NCBI RefSeq assembly: GCF_038433155.1
Contig: NZ_JBCDMW010000007.1
Coordinates: 62,001 to 126,000, forward strand
DNA length: 64,000 bases
DNA from: Luteococcus sp038433155
Lineage (GTDB): Bacteria; Actinomycetota; Actinomycetes; Propionibacteriales; Propionibacteriaceae
Reading direction: 5' to 3'
A model generated the notes under the pieces. That model did no database searches and had not been told where the DNA came from. It saw only the letters and a program-made list of their open reading frames with translations. This document shows positions 1 through 7,749 of this stretch, in pieces (within the stretch, counting starts at the first letter, position 1; the number at the start of each line of letters is the position of its first letter). The translations under genes and the position numbers were made by a program.

Positions 1-331
1 TGGGGCGGTTGAGCCCCTTGCCCTCCCCCTTTACTGCGAGGCGGTAGCGCCAGATGTCATCGCCCTCATGCAGCCCGACGTCGACGACAAGGTGCCCCTT
101 GGCGTTGTTGCGCGCAAAAAGGCATCGTGCCTTGGACAGTCCGCCGCGGGTGCGGAGGGCGGAGGCCAAGCCGCCGCCGGACCGGGAGATGTCGCCCAAA
201 AACCGCAGCAGGTCGAGGAGGTTTGACTTGCCTGATGCATTGGGGCCGATCACGATCAGCCGATCGCCCACCTCGAAATCGAGGTTCTTGAAGTTGCGCC
301 AGTTGTGCGCTGTGACGTGGGTGATCTGCAT
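1..331 (-). CDS. AAA family ATPase, N-terminal part (runs off the left edge)
   Basis: Only the first 110 residues are in the window. They begin with an ATG at 331 and carry a clear RecF/SMC/AAA_21-type P-loop, GPNASGKS (residues 29-36), after the typical 'NWRNFKNLDFEV' strand. Proteins of this kind hydrolyse ATP and often act as sensors in defence systems (for example OLD, PARIS or Septu ATPases), but nothing here decides the family. The gene lies 50 bp downstream of the ImmA/IrrE gene on the same strand, so it is probably the sixth gene of the restriction-modification operon. A partner nuclease or an HsdR subunit could lie beyond the edge; that cannot be seen. Confidence 0.85.
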   Translation of the reverse strand, partial: MQITHVTAHNWRNFKNLDFEVGDRLIVIGPNASGKSNLLDLLRFLGDISRSGGGLASALRTRGGLSKARCLFARNNAKGHLVVDVGLHEGDDIWRYRLAVKGEGKGLNRP

Positions 332-381
332 AACTCAATCCTTGCAGGAGCAGTGGAGCATGGGTGGGAGGCGGTGCATGG

Positions 382-1509
382 TCAGGCCCCCTTGCGATGA
401 AGGGAGGTCAGGTTGATCACCTTGGCGACGGGGGTCGCCTCATCGGTTGGCTCGTCGAGGCGCGCCCAGTGGCGCACCAGCTGGGGTGGCAGGCCGGTGT
501 AGGCGGCCAGTGATGGGCCATCCAGGGCGGTGGCGCGGGAGAGCGCCTGCTTCAGGAGAAGCGGGCGTTCGTCCGCGACGGGGACGGGTTCGATGTGGGG
601 ATCTCGCCACCCCAGTGAGGAGAGCTGGATCTGCAGGCTTCTGGCGCGGTCGGGGGAGATGGCGCCAACATCACGGGCGCGCATGACGATGGCGCCGACA
701 CTGAGTCCGTAGTCGGCCTTGACGGGCAAATAGCCGCGCAAGGTGGTTGCTTCTGAGATGCGCGCCATGACCTCCTGCTTTGGGAGCAGGAGCGCCCCGG
801 CGAAGCGGTGGGCGCGCAGTTCGCGATAGTCCTTGGTACTGGTGATCGGGCTGGGGAGGTCCTGGTCCCAGATGTGGTGCGCGGCCTCGTGGGCGAGGGT
901 AAAGCGTGCCACAGCTCCGGGCATCTCGGTGATGAGGGCAACCAGTGGCCGCCGGTCCTGGCAAGTGGGCAAGCTGATGCCGGACAGGTCCTGCGTCTGC
1001 TCGCCATGAGGGTCGAGCCCGTTGATGACGGCGATGCCCTGCCGTTCCAGCGCACGCGTGACATTGGGGACCGGAGCTCCGTCGTCGATGCCTGCGGCCC
1101 TGCGCACTTCGAGTGCAACCTGTTCCACATCTTCAAGCAGGTCATCGGCGTCGGTGAATTCGAAGGGCTTGTAGCCGGTTTCGCTGGAGATCTGGGTGAA
1201 GACGCGGGCGGCTTCACGGGCTAGCCGTGTACTGCGCTTCTGGTCCAGGGCGGAGGCGCGGGCCTTCCTGCGGAAGGTCGGTACGGCGGCCTCGTGGATG
1301 GGGTCATTCTGGGTGAAGAAGTCGACGGGGACGCCGCACTTCTCTCCCATGGCAACAGCGAGTTCGAGCGGGAAGCGTTGCATTCCGCTCTCGATCTTGG
1401 ACAGCTGGGCGGGCGTTGCTCCGACGCTCTCGGCCAGGCGTGTCCGCGACATGCCGAGGAGTTCGGCCAGTGCCTTGATGCGCTGTCCGATGAGTTCCGG
1501 GTGGGTCAC
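382..1509 (-). CDS. XRE-HTH / ImmA-IrrE family zinc metallopeptidase
   Basis: A 375-residue protein. Residues about 8-60 form an XRE-type helix-turn-helix (GMSRTRLAESVGATPAQLSK). The middle is an ImmA/IrrE (DUF955) peptidase domain with the zinc motif HEAAHH at 207-212 and the usual downstream segment 'ELRAHRFAGALLLP'. In phage and ICE systems such proteins cleave or control repressors. The same HTH-peptidase layout is common in toxin-antitoxin-like and stress-control pairs. It starts at GTG 1509 and overlaps the stop of the upstream gene (GTGA), so the two are translationally coupled. Its place inside a type I-like restriction operon suggests it controls that operon or the unknown partner; this is inference. 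Confidence 0.88.
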   Translation of the reverse strand: MTHPELIGQRIKALAELLGMSRTRLAESVGATPAQLSKIESGMQRFPLELAVAMGEKCGVPVDFFTQNDPIHEAAVPTFRRKARASALDQKRSTRLAREAARVFTQISSETGYKPFEFTDADDLLEDVEQVALEVRRAAGIDDGAPVPNVTRALERQGIAVINGLDPHGEQTQDLSGISLPTCQDRRPLVALITEMPGAVARFTLAHEAAHHIWDQDLPSPITSTKDYRELRAHRFAGALLLPKQEVMARISEATTLRGYLPVKADYGLSVGAIVMRARDVGAISPDRARSLQIQLSSLGWRDPHIEPVPVADERPLLLKQALSRATALDGPSLAAYTGLPPQLVRHWARLDEPTDEATPVAKVINLTSLHRKGA

Positions 1510-2186
1510 TGGTCGGCCAGCCCCTCCTCCTCCCCCTCGTTGGGGAGGTCGAAGGTGAACAGGTCGCCATCCTCGTCCGAACCGACGAAGCTCAGGTCCT
1601 CCTCGTTGATCAGTCCGCCGCGGGGGATGACCAGGTCCAGGTCGCAGGGCGTGGCCTTGCCGAAGGCGCCGGGGGCTCGGGTGTGGACGATGCGCAGGTC
1701 ATAACCGTCCTCCCGGTTCTGGGGGTCCTTGTAGGACCAGATCAGCAGGAAGGTCTCGCCGCGCAGGTTGGCACGACCGGTGAGGCTGCTGACCCGGCCG
1801 AGGCTGGGCAGGGTGGTCTGGATGGGCTCATTGCTCCACGCCTTGCGCCGTGCCGGGTTGTAGCCGGCGTGCGGGATCCGGTCCGGCTGGCTGTAGGGCG
1901 CCTTGAGGAAACGGATGGTCATGCCGGTGGTGCTGTCCACCAGGAGCAACTGACCCATCTTGCGAGGGTCGCCCTCGACGCGCCAGCCGTCGGGGAGTGG
2001 CTCGGCTTCTTCCAGCGCGAGCCGGACGTCCTGGCGGATGTTCAGCGGGCGCGTGTGGGGGAAGCGGGCGTGATCAAAGCCCACGGCGCGGGCTTCGGCT
2101 TGCAGGATGGCGCCACCCATGGCGTCGTCGATCAAGGGCGCGATGAGCCTGACACGGCTCAGCACGAGTTCGACAGCGGCGTCCAT
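1506..2186 (-). CDS. Conserved hypothetical partner of the ImmA/IrrE protein
   Basis: A 226-residue soluble protein that I do not recognise. It has no signal peptide or membrane segment, and it ends in a strongly acidic tail (residues about 200-226, many Glu/Asp). The start at ATG 2186 is chosen because GGAGGGAG precedes it at good distance; a longer frame begins at 2225 without such a site. Its stop overlaps the GTG start of the XRE-ImmA/IrrE gene, an arrangement often seen where a metallopeptidase regulator is paired with an effector or with its own substrate. Whether this protein is that substrate is unknown. Confidence 0.7.
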   Translation of the reverse strand: MDAAVELVLSRVRLIAPLIDDAMGGAILQAEARAVGFDHARFPHTRPLNIRQDVRLALEEAEPLPDGWRVEGDPRKMGQLLLVDSTTGMTIRFLKAPYSQPDRIPHAGYNPARRKAWSNEPIQTTLPSLGRVSSLTGRANLRGETFLLIWSYKDPQNREDGYDLRIVHTRAPGAFGKATPCDLDLVIPRGGLINEEDLSFVGSDEDGDLFTFDLPNEGEEEGLADQ

Positions 2187-2241
2187 GGGTGACTCCCTCC
2201 AGAGCTGATGTAGAAAGTTTTGCATACAGATGCAAGGGCTG

Positions 2242-3330
2242 CTAGAGCGCCTCGCTGACGGTCTTCTCGACGTCCTTGACGCGCAGCGTGCCGTCCATCA
2301 GGGCCGGGAGGAGCGTGTCTTGCAGGGAGGCAAGTGTCGCCGCCTCGTGTCGAGCGGCTTCTCCTCGCAGGCCAAGCGCCGCGAGTTCCTCGGCCAGATC
2401 ATGTGGCACAACAGTTGGCATGGGCAGCTGCATCACCTCGCCGGGTTTGACGCGTTGGTGGCTCCCTGATGTTCCCGCAGCGTGCTCGCCCAAAAAGCCC
2501 GAGACACGTGGGCTTGAGAGGAGAGCCCAGAGAACCGAACTATCGAGAGCGCGCGGTTCGAGCACCAAGAATTCTGTGGATGCCACCGAATCCTTTTGGG
2601 GGGACGGTAGGTTCCAGACGCGGGGGAAGCGGGGGTTCAACTTCGAGAGCAGGACCGAAGGCTGAGCAACCACGAACTTGTTGCTCTTGATGTCTTCGCG
2701 CTTCTCAAGACTGGGAAGGGCACCTGCATCGAACGCTGGCAATGAATAGTGCCAAACCTCCGGCGCCATGGACTCGGGGGAGACGGACTGTTTGCTAAGC
2801 GAGCAAAGGTCCTCCAATGCGCCCGTGATCGGCAGCGCGGCGATCTTTGCAGTCATGAGCTGTTCCATGGTCGCGACGAGGGCGCGGTTGGCGGCGATCT
2901 TGTCGTCCAGGGCCCCCAAGACCTCCGCGATCGCCTGCTGCTCGGGGAGAGGTGGGAGTGAAACGGGGATGTCTCCGAGGAAGTTTCGGTTCAGGGAGGG
3001 CTGCGCGCTTCCAGAGTTGTAGGCGGTGAAATCGATCGTCTTCAATCGCCAGTAGACCCAGTGGGGGTCATTGCCGTGAAAGTCTCTGACAAACAGGCAG
3101 GTGTTTAGTGGCCAATAGGCACTCTCCACGAGCGTTGCAGTGCCGATGGCTGCGCCGCTACGACCGATGGCAACGCCTGGTCCCGGGTACAGAGCCGTGT
3201 CGTGATATCCGGTCACACCAAATGAACCAATGATGGGGATGGTTCCGGAGCGCCGGGTCTGGCTGGGGAGGTCATGGCCTCGTTGGAATGACGCAACGTC
3301 GTTGAGGGTGGTTTGGGTCCAATCGACCAT
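2242..3330 (-). CDS. hsdS: Type I restriction-modification specificity subunit HsdS
   Basis: DNA-recognition subunit of a type I methyltransferase. It has the two-TRD HsdS layout. TRD1 has the typical strands 'IPIIGSFGVTGYHD', 'VAIGRSGAAIGT' and 'YWPLNTCLFVRD', followed by the conserved helix with PLPEQQAIAEVLGALDDKI (residues about 129-147). TRD2 is shorter and more divergent, with a second helix near the C-terminus ending in 'LLPALMDGTLRV'. At about 362 residues it is a little short for the family. The ATG at 3330 follows GGGGAGG; a GTG at 3333 is also possible. The start overlaps the hsdM stop, so synthesis of the two subunits is coupled. Confidence 0.92.
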   Translation of the reverse strand: MVDWTQTTLNDVASFQRGHDLPSQTRRSGTIPIIGSFGVTGYHDTALYPGPGVAIGRSGAAIGTATLVESAYWPLNTCLFVRDFHGNDPHWVYWRLKTIDFTAYNSGSAQPSLNRNFLGDIPVSLPPLPEQQAIAEVLGALDDKIAANRALVATMEQLMTAKIAALPITGALEDLCSLSKQSVSPESMAPEVWHYSLPAFDAGALPSLEKREDIKSNKFVVAQPSVLLSKLNPRFPRVWNLPSPQKDSVASTEFLVLEPRALDSSVLWALLSSPRVSGFLGEHAAGTSGSHQRVKPGEVMQLPMPTVVPHDLAEELAALGLRGEAARHEAATLASLQDTLLPALMDGTLRVKDVEKTVSEAL

Positions 3331-5036
3331 CACAGCCTCCCCAACTGCTCGCGTACGACGGCCTGCAGCCGTTCCGACTCGGCGAACTGCTCTTCCAGCT
3401 GCTTCGCCAGACGTGCGATCTTCTCATCCAAGGGCTCGGCGTCGGCCGCCGCCTCGGCCATGCCGACATAGCGTCCCGGGGTCAGGGAGTAGCCGGCGTC
3501 CTTGATCTCGGCGAGGGTCACCGAGCGGCAGAAGCCGGGGATGTCGGCGTAGGTGGCTTCGACAGGCTCGGCCACCGTTGCCGTGGCCTCGACAGGCTCG
3601 GGCGTCGTCCCTTCGACAGGCTCAGGGACCGGGGTGGATTCAGGCTCAGGGAGCGTGGCGTCCTTGGTGCCCAGCTCCAGGATCTCCATGCCGCGCCACA
3701 GGTGGTAGGTGTCGGCGATCTTCTTGATGTCGGCGTCGCTGAAGGCCTTCTCGGCGCGGGTCACCATGTGGCCCAGGTTGCGGGCGTCGATGAACAACAC
3801 CTCGCCGCGGCGGTTCACCGAACCACCCTGACCGGCCGACTTGTCCTTGGTGAAGAACCAGATGCACACCGGAATGCCGGTGGAACGGAAGAGCTTCTCT
3901 GGCAGCGCGATCATGCAGGCCACCAGGTCGTTCTCCACCAGTTGGGCGCGGATCTCGCCCTCGCCGCCGGAATTCGAGGTCATCGAACCATTGGCCATCA
4001 CCACACCGGCGCTGCCCGTCGGCTTCAACTTGGCGATGATGTGCTGCAGCCAGCCGTAGTTCGCATTCTTCGCCGGCGGCACGCCATAGGCCCAGCGGGA
4101 ATCGGACTCGACGCGGTTCCAGTCCTTGATGTTGAACGGCGGGTTCGCCATCACATAGTCCATCTGCGTGCCCGGGTGCAGATCGAGCGAGAAGGTGTCA
4201 CCCCAGCGGGGTCCCAGATTCGCATTCAACCCGTGGATGGCCAAGTTCATCTTCGCCATCCGCCACGTGCGCTCGTTCAACTCCTGACCATAGACCGCAA
4301 GCTTCGTCGGGTCCTCGTCGTGCGCGGCCAAGAACTTCTCCGCCTGCACGAACATGCCACCCGACCCGCAACACGGGTCGTAGATCCGCCCCTCCCGGGG
4401 CTGCAGCACCTCGACGATGGTCCGCACCACGCTGGCCGGCGTGTAGAACTCGCCACCTCGTCGGCCCTCCGATGCAGCGAACTTCGCCAGGAAGTACTCG
4501 TAGACCTCGCCCAGCAGGTCCCTCGCGCGGGCCGCGCCCTGACCGCTGAACTGCACCTGGTTCAGCAGGTCCAGCAGCTCCGCCAGACGCTTCTGGTCAA
4601 CCTGCGGCTGGTTGAAGACCCGCGGCAAGGTGCCCGCCAGCGACGGGTTGTCCGTCATCAGCAGGTCCATCGCCTCATTGAGGCGCTGGCCAATCGTGGT
4701 GCCGTCATTCACCTTCGCCATCTGCACCAGGTAGGGCCAACGGGCATCCTCGGAGACCCAGAAGACGCTGGAGCCCGTGTACTCGTCGCGGTCCTCCTTC
4801 ATCTCCGCGATCGCCTCGGCGTCGAAACCCTGCTCCGCCAGCTCGGTGGCCAGCGTCTCGGCGCGCTCGGTGAAGGCGTCGGAGACGTACTTCAGGAAGA
4901 CCAGACCCAGCACCACATCCTTGTACTGGGAGGCATCCATGGAGCCGCGCAGCTTGTCCGCGGCCTTCCAGAGCGTGTCCTTGAGCTCCTTCTCCGTGCT
5001 GGGCACCAGCGCGTCCTGCTTCTTCCTCGGCGCCAT
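3330..5036 (-). CDS. hsdM: Type I restriction-modification N6-adenine methyltransferase HsdM
   Basis: Methylates adenine at the sites chosen by HsdS. The N-terminal HsdM helical domain (about 15-150) is followed by an N6_Mtase domain with the SAM motif DPCCGSGG (about 220-227) and catalytic NPPF (about 298-301), so it looks active. The ATG at 5036 has GGAGG seven bases upstream; GTG 5039 is an alternative. Near residues 470-495 the protein carries an odd low-complexity run of PEPVEG/PEPVEA/AEPVEA units. In DNA these are near-identical copies of a short cttcgacaggctc motif (3553-3633), which looks like an inserted repeat kept in frame. The gene sits between a methylase-like paralogue and hsdS with overlapping ends. 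Confidence 0.95.
   Translation of the reverse strand: MAPRKKQDALVPSTEKELKDTLWKAADKLRGSMDASQYKDVVLGLVFLKYVSDAFTERAETLATELAEQGFDAEAIAEMKEDRDEYTGSSVFWVSEDARWPYLVQMAKVNDGTTIGQRLNEAMDLLMTDNPSLAGTLPRVFNQPQVDQKRLAELLDLLNQVQFSGQGAARARDLLGEVYEYFLAKFAASEGRRGGEFYTPASVVRTIVEVLQPREGRIYDPCCGSGGMFVQAEKFLAAHDEDPTKLAVYGQELNERTWRMAKMNLAIHGLNANLGPRWGDTFSLDLHPGTQMDYVMANPPFNIKDWNRVESDSRWAYGVPPAKNANYGWLQHIIAKLKPTGSAGVVMANGSMTSNSGGEGEIRAQLVENDLVACMIALPEKLFRSTGIPVCIWFFTKDKSAGQGGSVNRRGEVLFIDARNLGHMVTRAEKAFSDADIKKIADTYHLWRGMEILELGTKDATLPEPESTPVPEPVEGTTPEPVEATATVAEPVEATYADIPGFCRSVTLAEIKDAGYSLTPGRYVGMAEAAADAEPLDEKIARLAKQLEEQFAESERLQAVVREQLGRL
3553..3654. repeat. Short cttcgacaggctcagg repeats inside hsdM
   Basis: On the plus strand the motif occurs as ggcttcgacaggctcggcc (from 3554), ggcctcgacaggctcgggc (from 3584) and cccttcgacaggctcaggg (from 3609), with a partial copy ttcaggctcaggg ending at 3652. 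Spacing is about 25-30 bp. The copies have inverted CCCT/AGGG-like ends and encode PEPVEG-type residues in HsdM. They resemble dispersed REP-like elements of GC-rich genomes; I see no other copy in this window. Confidence 0.7.
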
Positions 5037-6934
5037 CACTGGGCCTCCTTCTCATCATCGGTCGGGGTGACCAGCACCGCGCCACACGGCACGGATCGCA
5101 TCACCACACGGCGGAGCTCGTCCACCACATTCTGTCGGTCCCGCAGCTGCTGCTCGAACCGGTCGAGCACCTCCAGCGTCTGGTCGGTGGCCCGCCTGTC
5201 CTTGGCCACCGGCACCTGCCATGTGCGCCATGAGGCGCTCCCGGTAGGGAGATCGTTGATCACCGCCGCGATCGTGCGCGGTGAGATGGGGGCGGTCGAC
5301 GCCAACCGGATCACCCGTGCGGGGGAGGCCACCACGGCACCGCCCACGTCATCAACGCACGCCGCTGGCTTGCCCTGCGAGCAGAAGACGACGTCACCCG
5401 GTGCTGTCACCTTGGCATTCGGTGCCTGGCGGGTCAGTTGGAACATGTCTGCCCCTACCGGCCGGTGGTCCCGCAGGCACTCCGCCGTCCACATTCGCGA
5501 CGAGCCGCCGGGGACAGCGGCCAGGTCCAGCCGGGTTCCGGGCACCACCTTGAGGCTGCGACGACGTGCCAGGTCCCCCAGCATCACCACGGAAGGATCC
5601 ATGCCGTCGGTGACGCTGGCGCGCAGCCCTTCGGCCGGGTTCGCCATCGGGGTGCTCAGCTGCTCGAGGAGCTGCTGGATGCGGGCGGCGTCGTCACCAG
5701 GAAGGCCAGGCAGTGCCAACGGAATGGTCGTGTCCAGCGCGGTCAGTGACGTCGAGCGGGCCAACAGGTTGGGCAGAGACACGGGATGCAACAACTCCAC
5801 CGCTCGGCGGCGATCAGTCTGTGCGACCGCCACCAGGTCATCCAGGAGCTGCTGGGTGCGGACCTGCGTCAACGGGTTGCCGCTGAGGTCCCCCACGCGC
5901 GGATGTGCATCAGCGTCGCGCTCGATCAGCCACAGCCCCAGATGGCCACGAGCACCGTCAGCCAGCAGACCCTGGGGAAGGCGCACCACGGCGCGCACCA
6001 GGTTCTCACGCAGCAGGGCATCGCGAAGGTGCGTCAGGTCACCGAGCTCATCCACCAGGACCTGGGCTGGGCCAACCACCAGTGCGCGGGTTCCGGGAGC
6101 CAGTTCCAGGGAGAAGGTCTCCAGCGCAACCAGCGCCGCCTGCGGGTCAGCAGGCAGATCGGCCAGCACGACGCTCCCCGTGCGCAGCTGCCACGAGTCA
6201 TCGTCGGGTGTGCGTGGGAAGACGCGCCGCGCGGCCAGCCGCTGACGGGCCCGACGCGTCGCCCTACTTGTCCCGGTCAGGACGACTCGGGGCTCGGGCA
6301 GGTCCTCGTCGCGCAGCAGGTGCACCACCACATCGGTGACCGAGCCGTCCACGTCGACGATCTCCCCGTCCTCGGCCAGCAGGGCCCGGGCCGTGGCCGA
6401 CAGGAGTTCGACGAGGGCCGGCGACAGCCGTGGCAGTTGGGAGTCCTGGCGATCCATGGCCTGGATGAGGCGGTCATGGGCGTCCGCCGGCGTCCAGGCA
6501 GCCTCGACGAGCGCATCGGCCCGCGCCGCCAGGGCCTCGATGTCATCAAGGCCCTGTAGCTCTGACCAGCACCATTCATCGTCGGCGTCCGCTTCTTCGA
6601 CGCAATCCAGAAGGTCCTCCGCATCCATGGTGGTCAGGGTGTCGGAAATAACGGCCCGGGCGGCCACCAGGGCTGCCAGTCCTTCGAGCTCTTCGCGGTC
6701 CGCATCACGCGGCACCGCGGTCTGCAGGGCAATGTCCAGGCGCGGCTGCGGGTTGTTGCCCCGGCCGGTGGCCTCCAACCAGTCGAGTACCTCATCCGCG
6801 TCGAAGCGACCCGAAGGCTGGGGAGTGGGGAAGGAGAGCCCGAGCGCGGGGCGCTTGCGCCACACGGAGACCACGGGGCGCTGCACCTGGCACAGCCGGG
6901 CCACCTGGCCCAGGGAGAGCGTCTGCTCGGTCAT
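5036..6934 (-). CDS. HTH plus degenerate N6-methylase / TRD-like protein heading the restriction operon
   Basis: A 632-residue protein. Residues about 5-55 form an AlpA/excisionase-type HTH ('LSLGQVARLCQVQRPVVSVW' then 'RFDADEVLDWLEATGR'). The middle resembles the C-terminal half of an N6 methylase: 'LRENLVRAVVRLPQGLLAD' with 'GHLGLWLIERD' matches the 'LVENDLVACMIALPEKLFR' and 'CIWFFTKD' segment of the neighbouring HsdM. It has no DPxxGSG or NPPY/F motif, so it should not methylate. The last about 170 residues look like an HsdS-type target-recognition domain and helix ('GDVVFCSQGKPAACVDDVGG', 'VLDRFEQQLRDRQNVV'). ATG 6934 follows AAGGAGGAA. It may be a DNA-binding accessory or regulator of HsdM/HsdS; the function is inferred only. 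Confidence 0.75.
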   Translation of the reverse strand: MTEQTLSLGQVARLCQVQRPVVSVWRKRPALGLSFPTPQPSGRFDADEVLDWLEATGRGNNPQPRLDIALQTAVPRDADREELEGLAALVAARAVISDTLTTMDAEDLLDCVEEADADDEWCWSELQGLDDIEALAARADALVEAAWTPADAHDRLIQAMDRQDSQLPRLSPALVELLSATARALLAEDGEIVDVDGSVTDVVVHLLRDEDLPEPRVVLTGTSRATRRARQRLAARRVFPRTPDDDSWQLRTGSVVLADLPADPQAALVALETFSLELAPGTRALVVGPAQVLVDELGDLTHLRDALLRENLVRAVVRLPQGLLADGARGHLGLWLIERDADAHPRVGDLSGNPLTQVRTQQLLDDLVAVAQTDRRRAVELLHPVSLPNLLARSTSLTALDTTIPLALPGLPGDDAARIQQLLEQLSTPMANPAEGLRASVTDGMDPSVVMLGDLARRRSLKVVPGTRLDLAAVPGGSSRMWTAECLRDHRPVGADMFQLTRQAPNAKVTAPGDVVFCSQGKPAACVDDVGGAVVASPARVIRLASTAPISPRTIAAVINDLPTGSASWRTWQVPVAKDRRATDQTLEVLDRFEQQLRDRQNVVDELRRVVMRSVPCGAVLVTPTDDEKEAQ

Positions 6935-6985
6935 CTCGGTTCCTCCTTTCGATGTGCCTCACATTACGGCGATTCCCGATCGTGC

Positions 6986-7021
6986 GACTCGAAATCACTG
7001 ATAAGGGGGGTTATCAGAGTC
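6986..7021. promoter_or_regulatory. Inverted repeat upstream of the restriction operon (candidate operator)
   Basis: CTGATAA (6998-7004) and TTATCAG (7011-7017) form a perfect 7-bp dyad around a run of six G. Outer gact (6987-6990) and agtc (7018-7021) extend it imperfectly. It lies 64 bp upstream of the 6934 start, between divergent transcription units, so it is a plausible binding site for the operon's own HTH or XRE protein. Confidence 0.5.
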
Positions 7022-7111
7022 GAAACGAGAACGAGTCCCTTCTGGAGTTCACAGTGGAGTCATCGCCGCGGCACCCCGGTCACGGCACCCCGACACCACC
7101 CGGGAGCAGAC

Positions 7112-7693
7112 ATGAAGAAGCTCAACCTCCTGACCGCAGCCGCGGTCGCCTCTCTGGCCCTCACCGCCTGCAGCGGGGTCCAGGCCAGTTCCACCGACAC
7201 GGCGCCCGCCGGCACCAACCAGGGCGCCAGCGCAGCGGCACCCGCCGATGTCTCCGAGGCAGCCGAGGCGACTACGGCTGCGCAGCCGGACGAGGCCGAG
7301 TCCACCGCGGCGTCCGGCGTGGCCGCCTTCGGGGAGGCCTACACCTGGCAGGACGGACTCGCCGTCACCGTCGGCAAGCCCGCCGTCTACAAGCCCAGCG
7401 AATGGGCCGCCGGCACCGACACCTTCAAGAGCTTCGTCATCTTCGAGGTCCGCGTCGTCAACAAGACCAAGGCGACGTGGGATCCGGCGTTGCTGCACAT
7501 CACGGTGCAGTCGGACAACCAGGAGGCCGAGCAGGTCTTCGACTCCCAGAAGCTCGCCGACCAGCCCACCACCAAGTTGCTACCTGGCCGCGAGGCCAAG
7601 TTCCCCGTCGCCTTCGGCGTCGCAAACCCCAAGGACCTCGTGATGGAGGTCACCCCTGACTTCGAGCACGAGTCCGTGCTCTTCCAGCAGTAG
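7112..7693 (+). CDS. Secreted lipoprotein with DUF4352-like Ig fold
   Basis: A 193-residue lipoprotein precursor. It has a KK-type signal peptide with lipobox LTAC (Cys about 20), then an Ala/Thr/Glu-rich linker to about residue 68. A beta-rich domain follows, with 'YTWQDGLAVTVGKPAVY', 'FKSFVIFEVRVVNKTKATWD' and 'LLPGREAKFPVAFGV', the pattern of DUF4352/telokin-like extracellular domains. Such domains sit on the outer face of the cytoplasmic membrane; no enzymatic role is known. A weak GGGAGC site precedes the ATG. The DUF2130 gene follows 56 bp later, so the two may be co-transcribed. Confidence 0.8.
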   Translation: MKKLNLLTAAAVASLALTACSGVQASSTDTAPAGTNQGASAAAPADVSEAAEATTAAQPDEAESTAASGVAAFGEAYTWQDGLAVTVGKPAVYKPSEWAAGTDTFKSFVIFEVRVVNKTKATWDPALLHITVQSDNQEAEQVFDSQKLADQPTTKLLPGREAKFPVAFGVANPKDLVMEVTPDFEHESVLFQQ

Positions 7694-7749
7694 TCACCAC
7701 CGGCAGGACCAGCAGTTCAACCCACCCCCAAAACTCCCGAGGAGGAGCC

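Noticed and set aside
1..331. HsdR subunit at the left edge
   Set aside because: The start 'MQITHVTAHNWRNFKNLDFE' followed by a GPNASGKS loop is a RecF/AAA_21-type ATPase; HsdR has a different N-terminus (PD-(D/E)XK nuclease) and helicase motifs.
3702..6245. 847-residue open frame on the plus strand opposite the hsdM region
   Set aside because: It is a shadow frame of GC-rich genes: it has the His/Arg/Gly-rich composition of antisense translation and no domain, while the minus strand holds clear MTase motifs.
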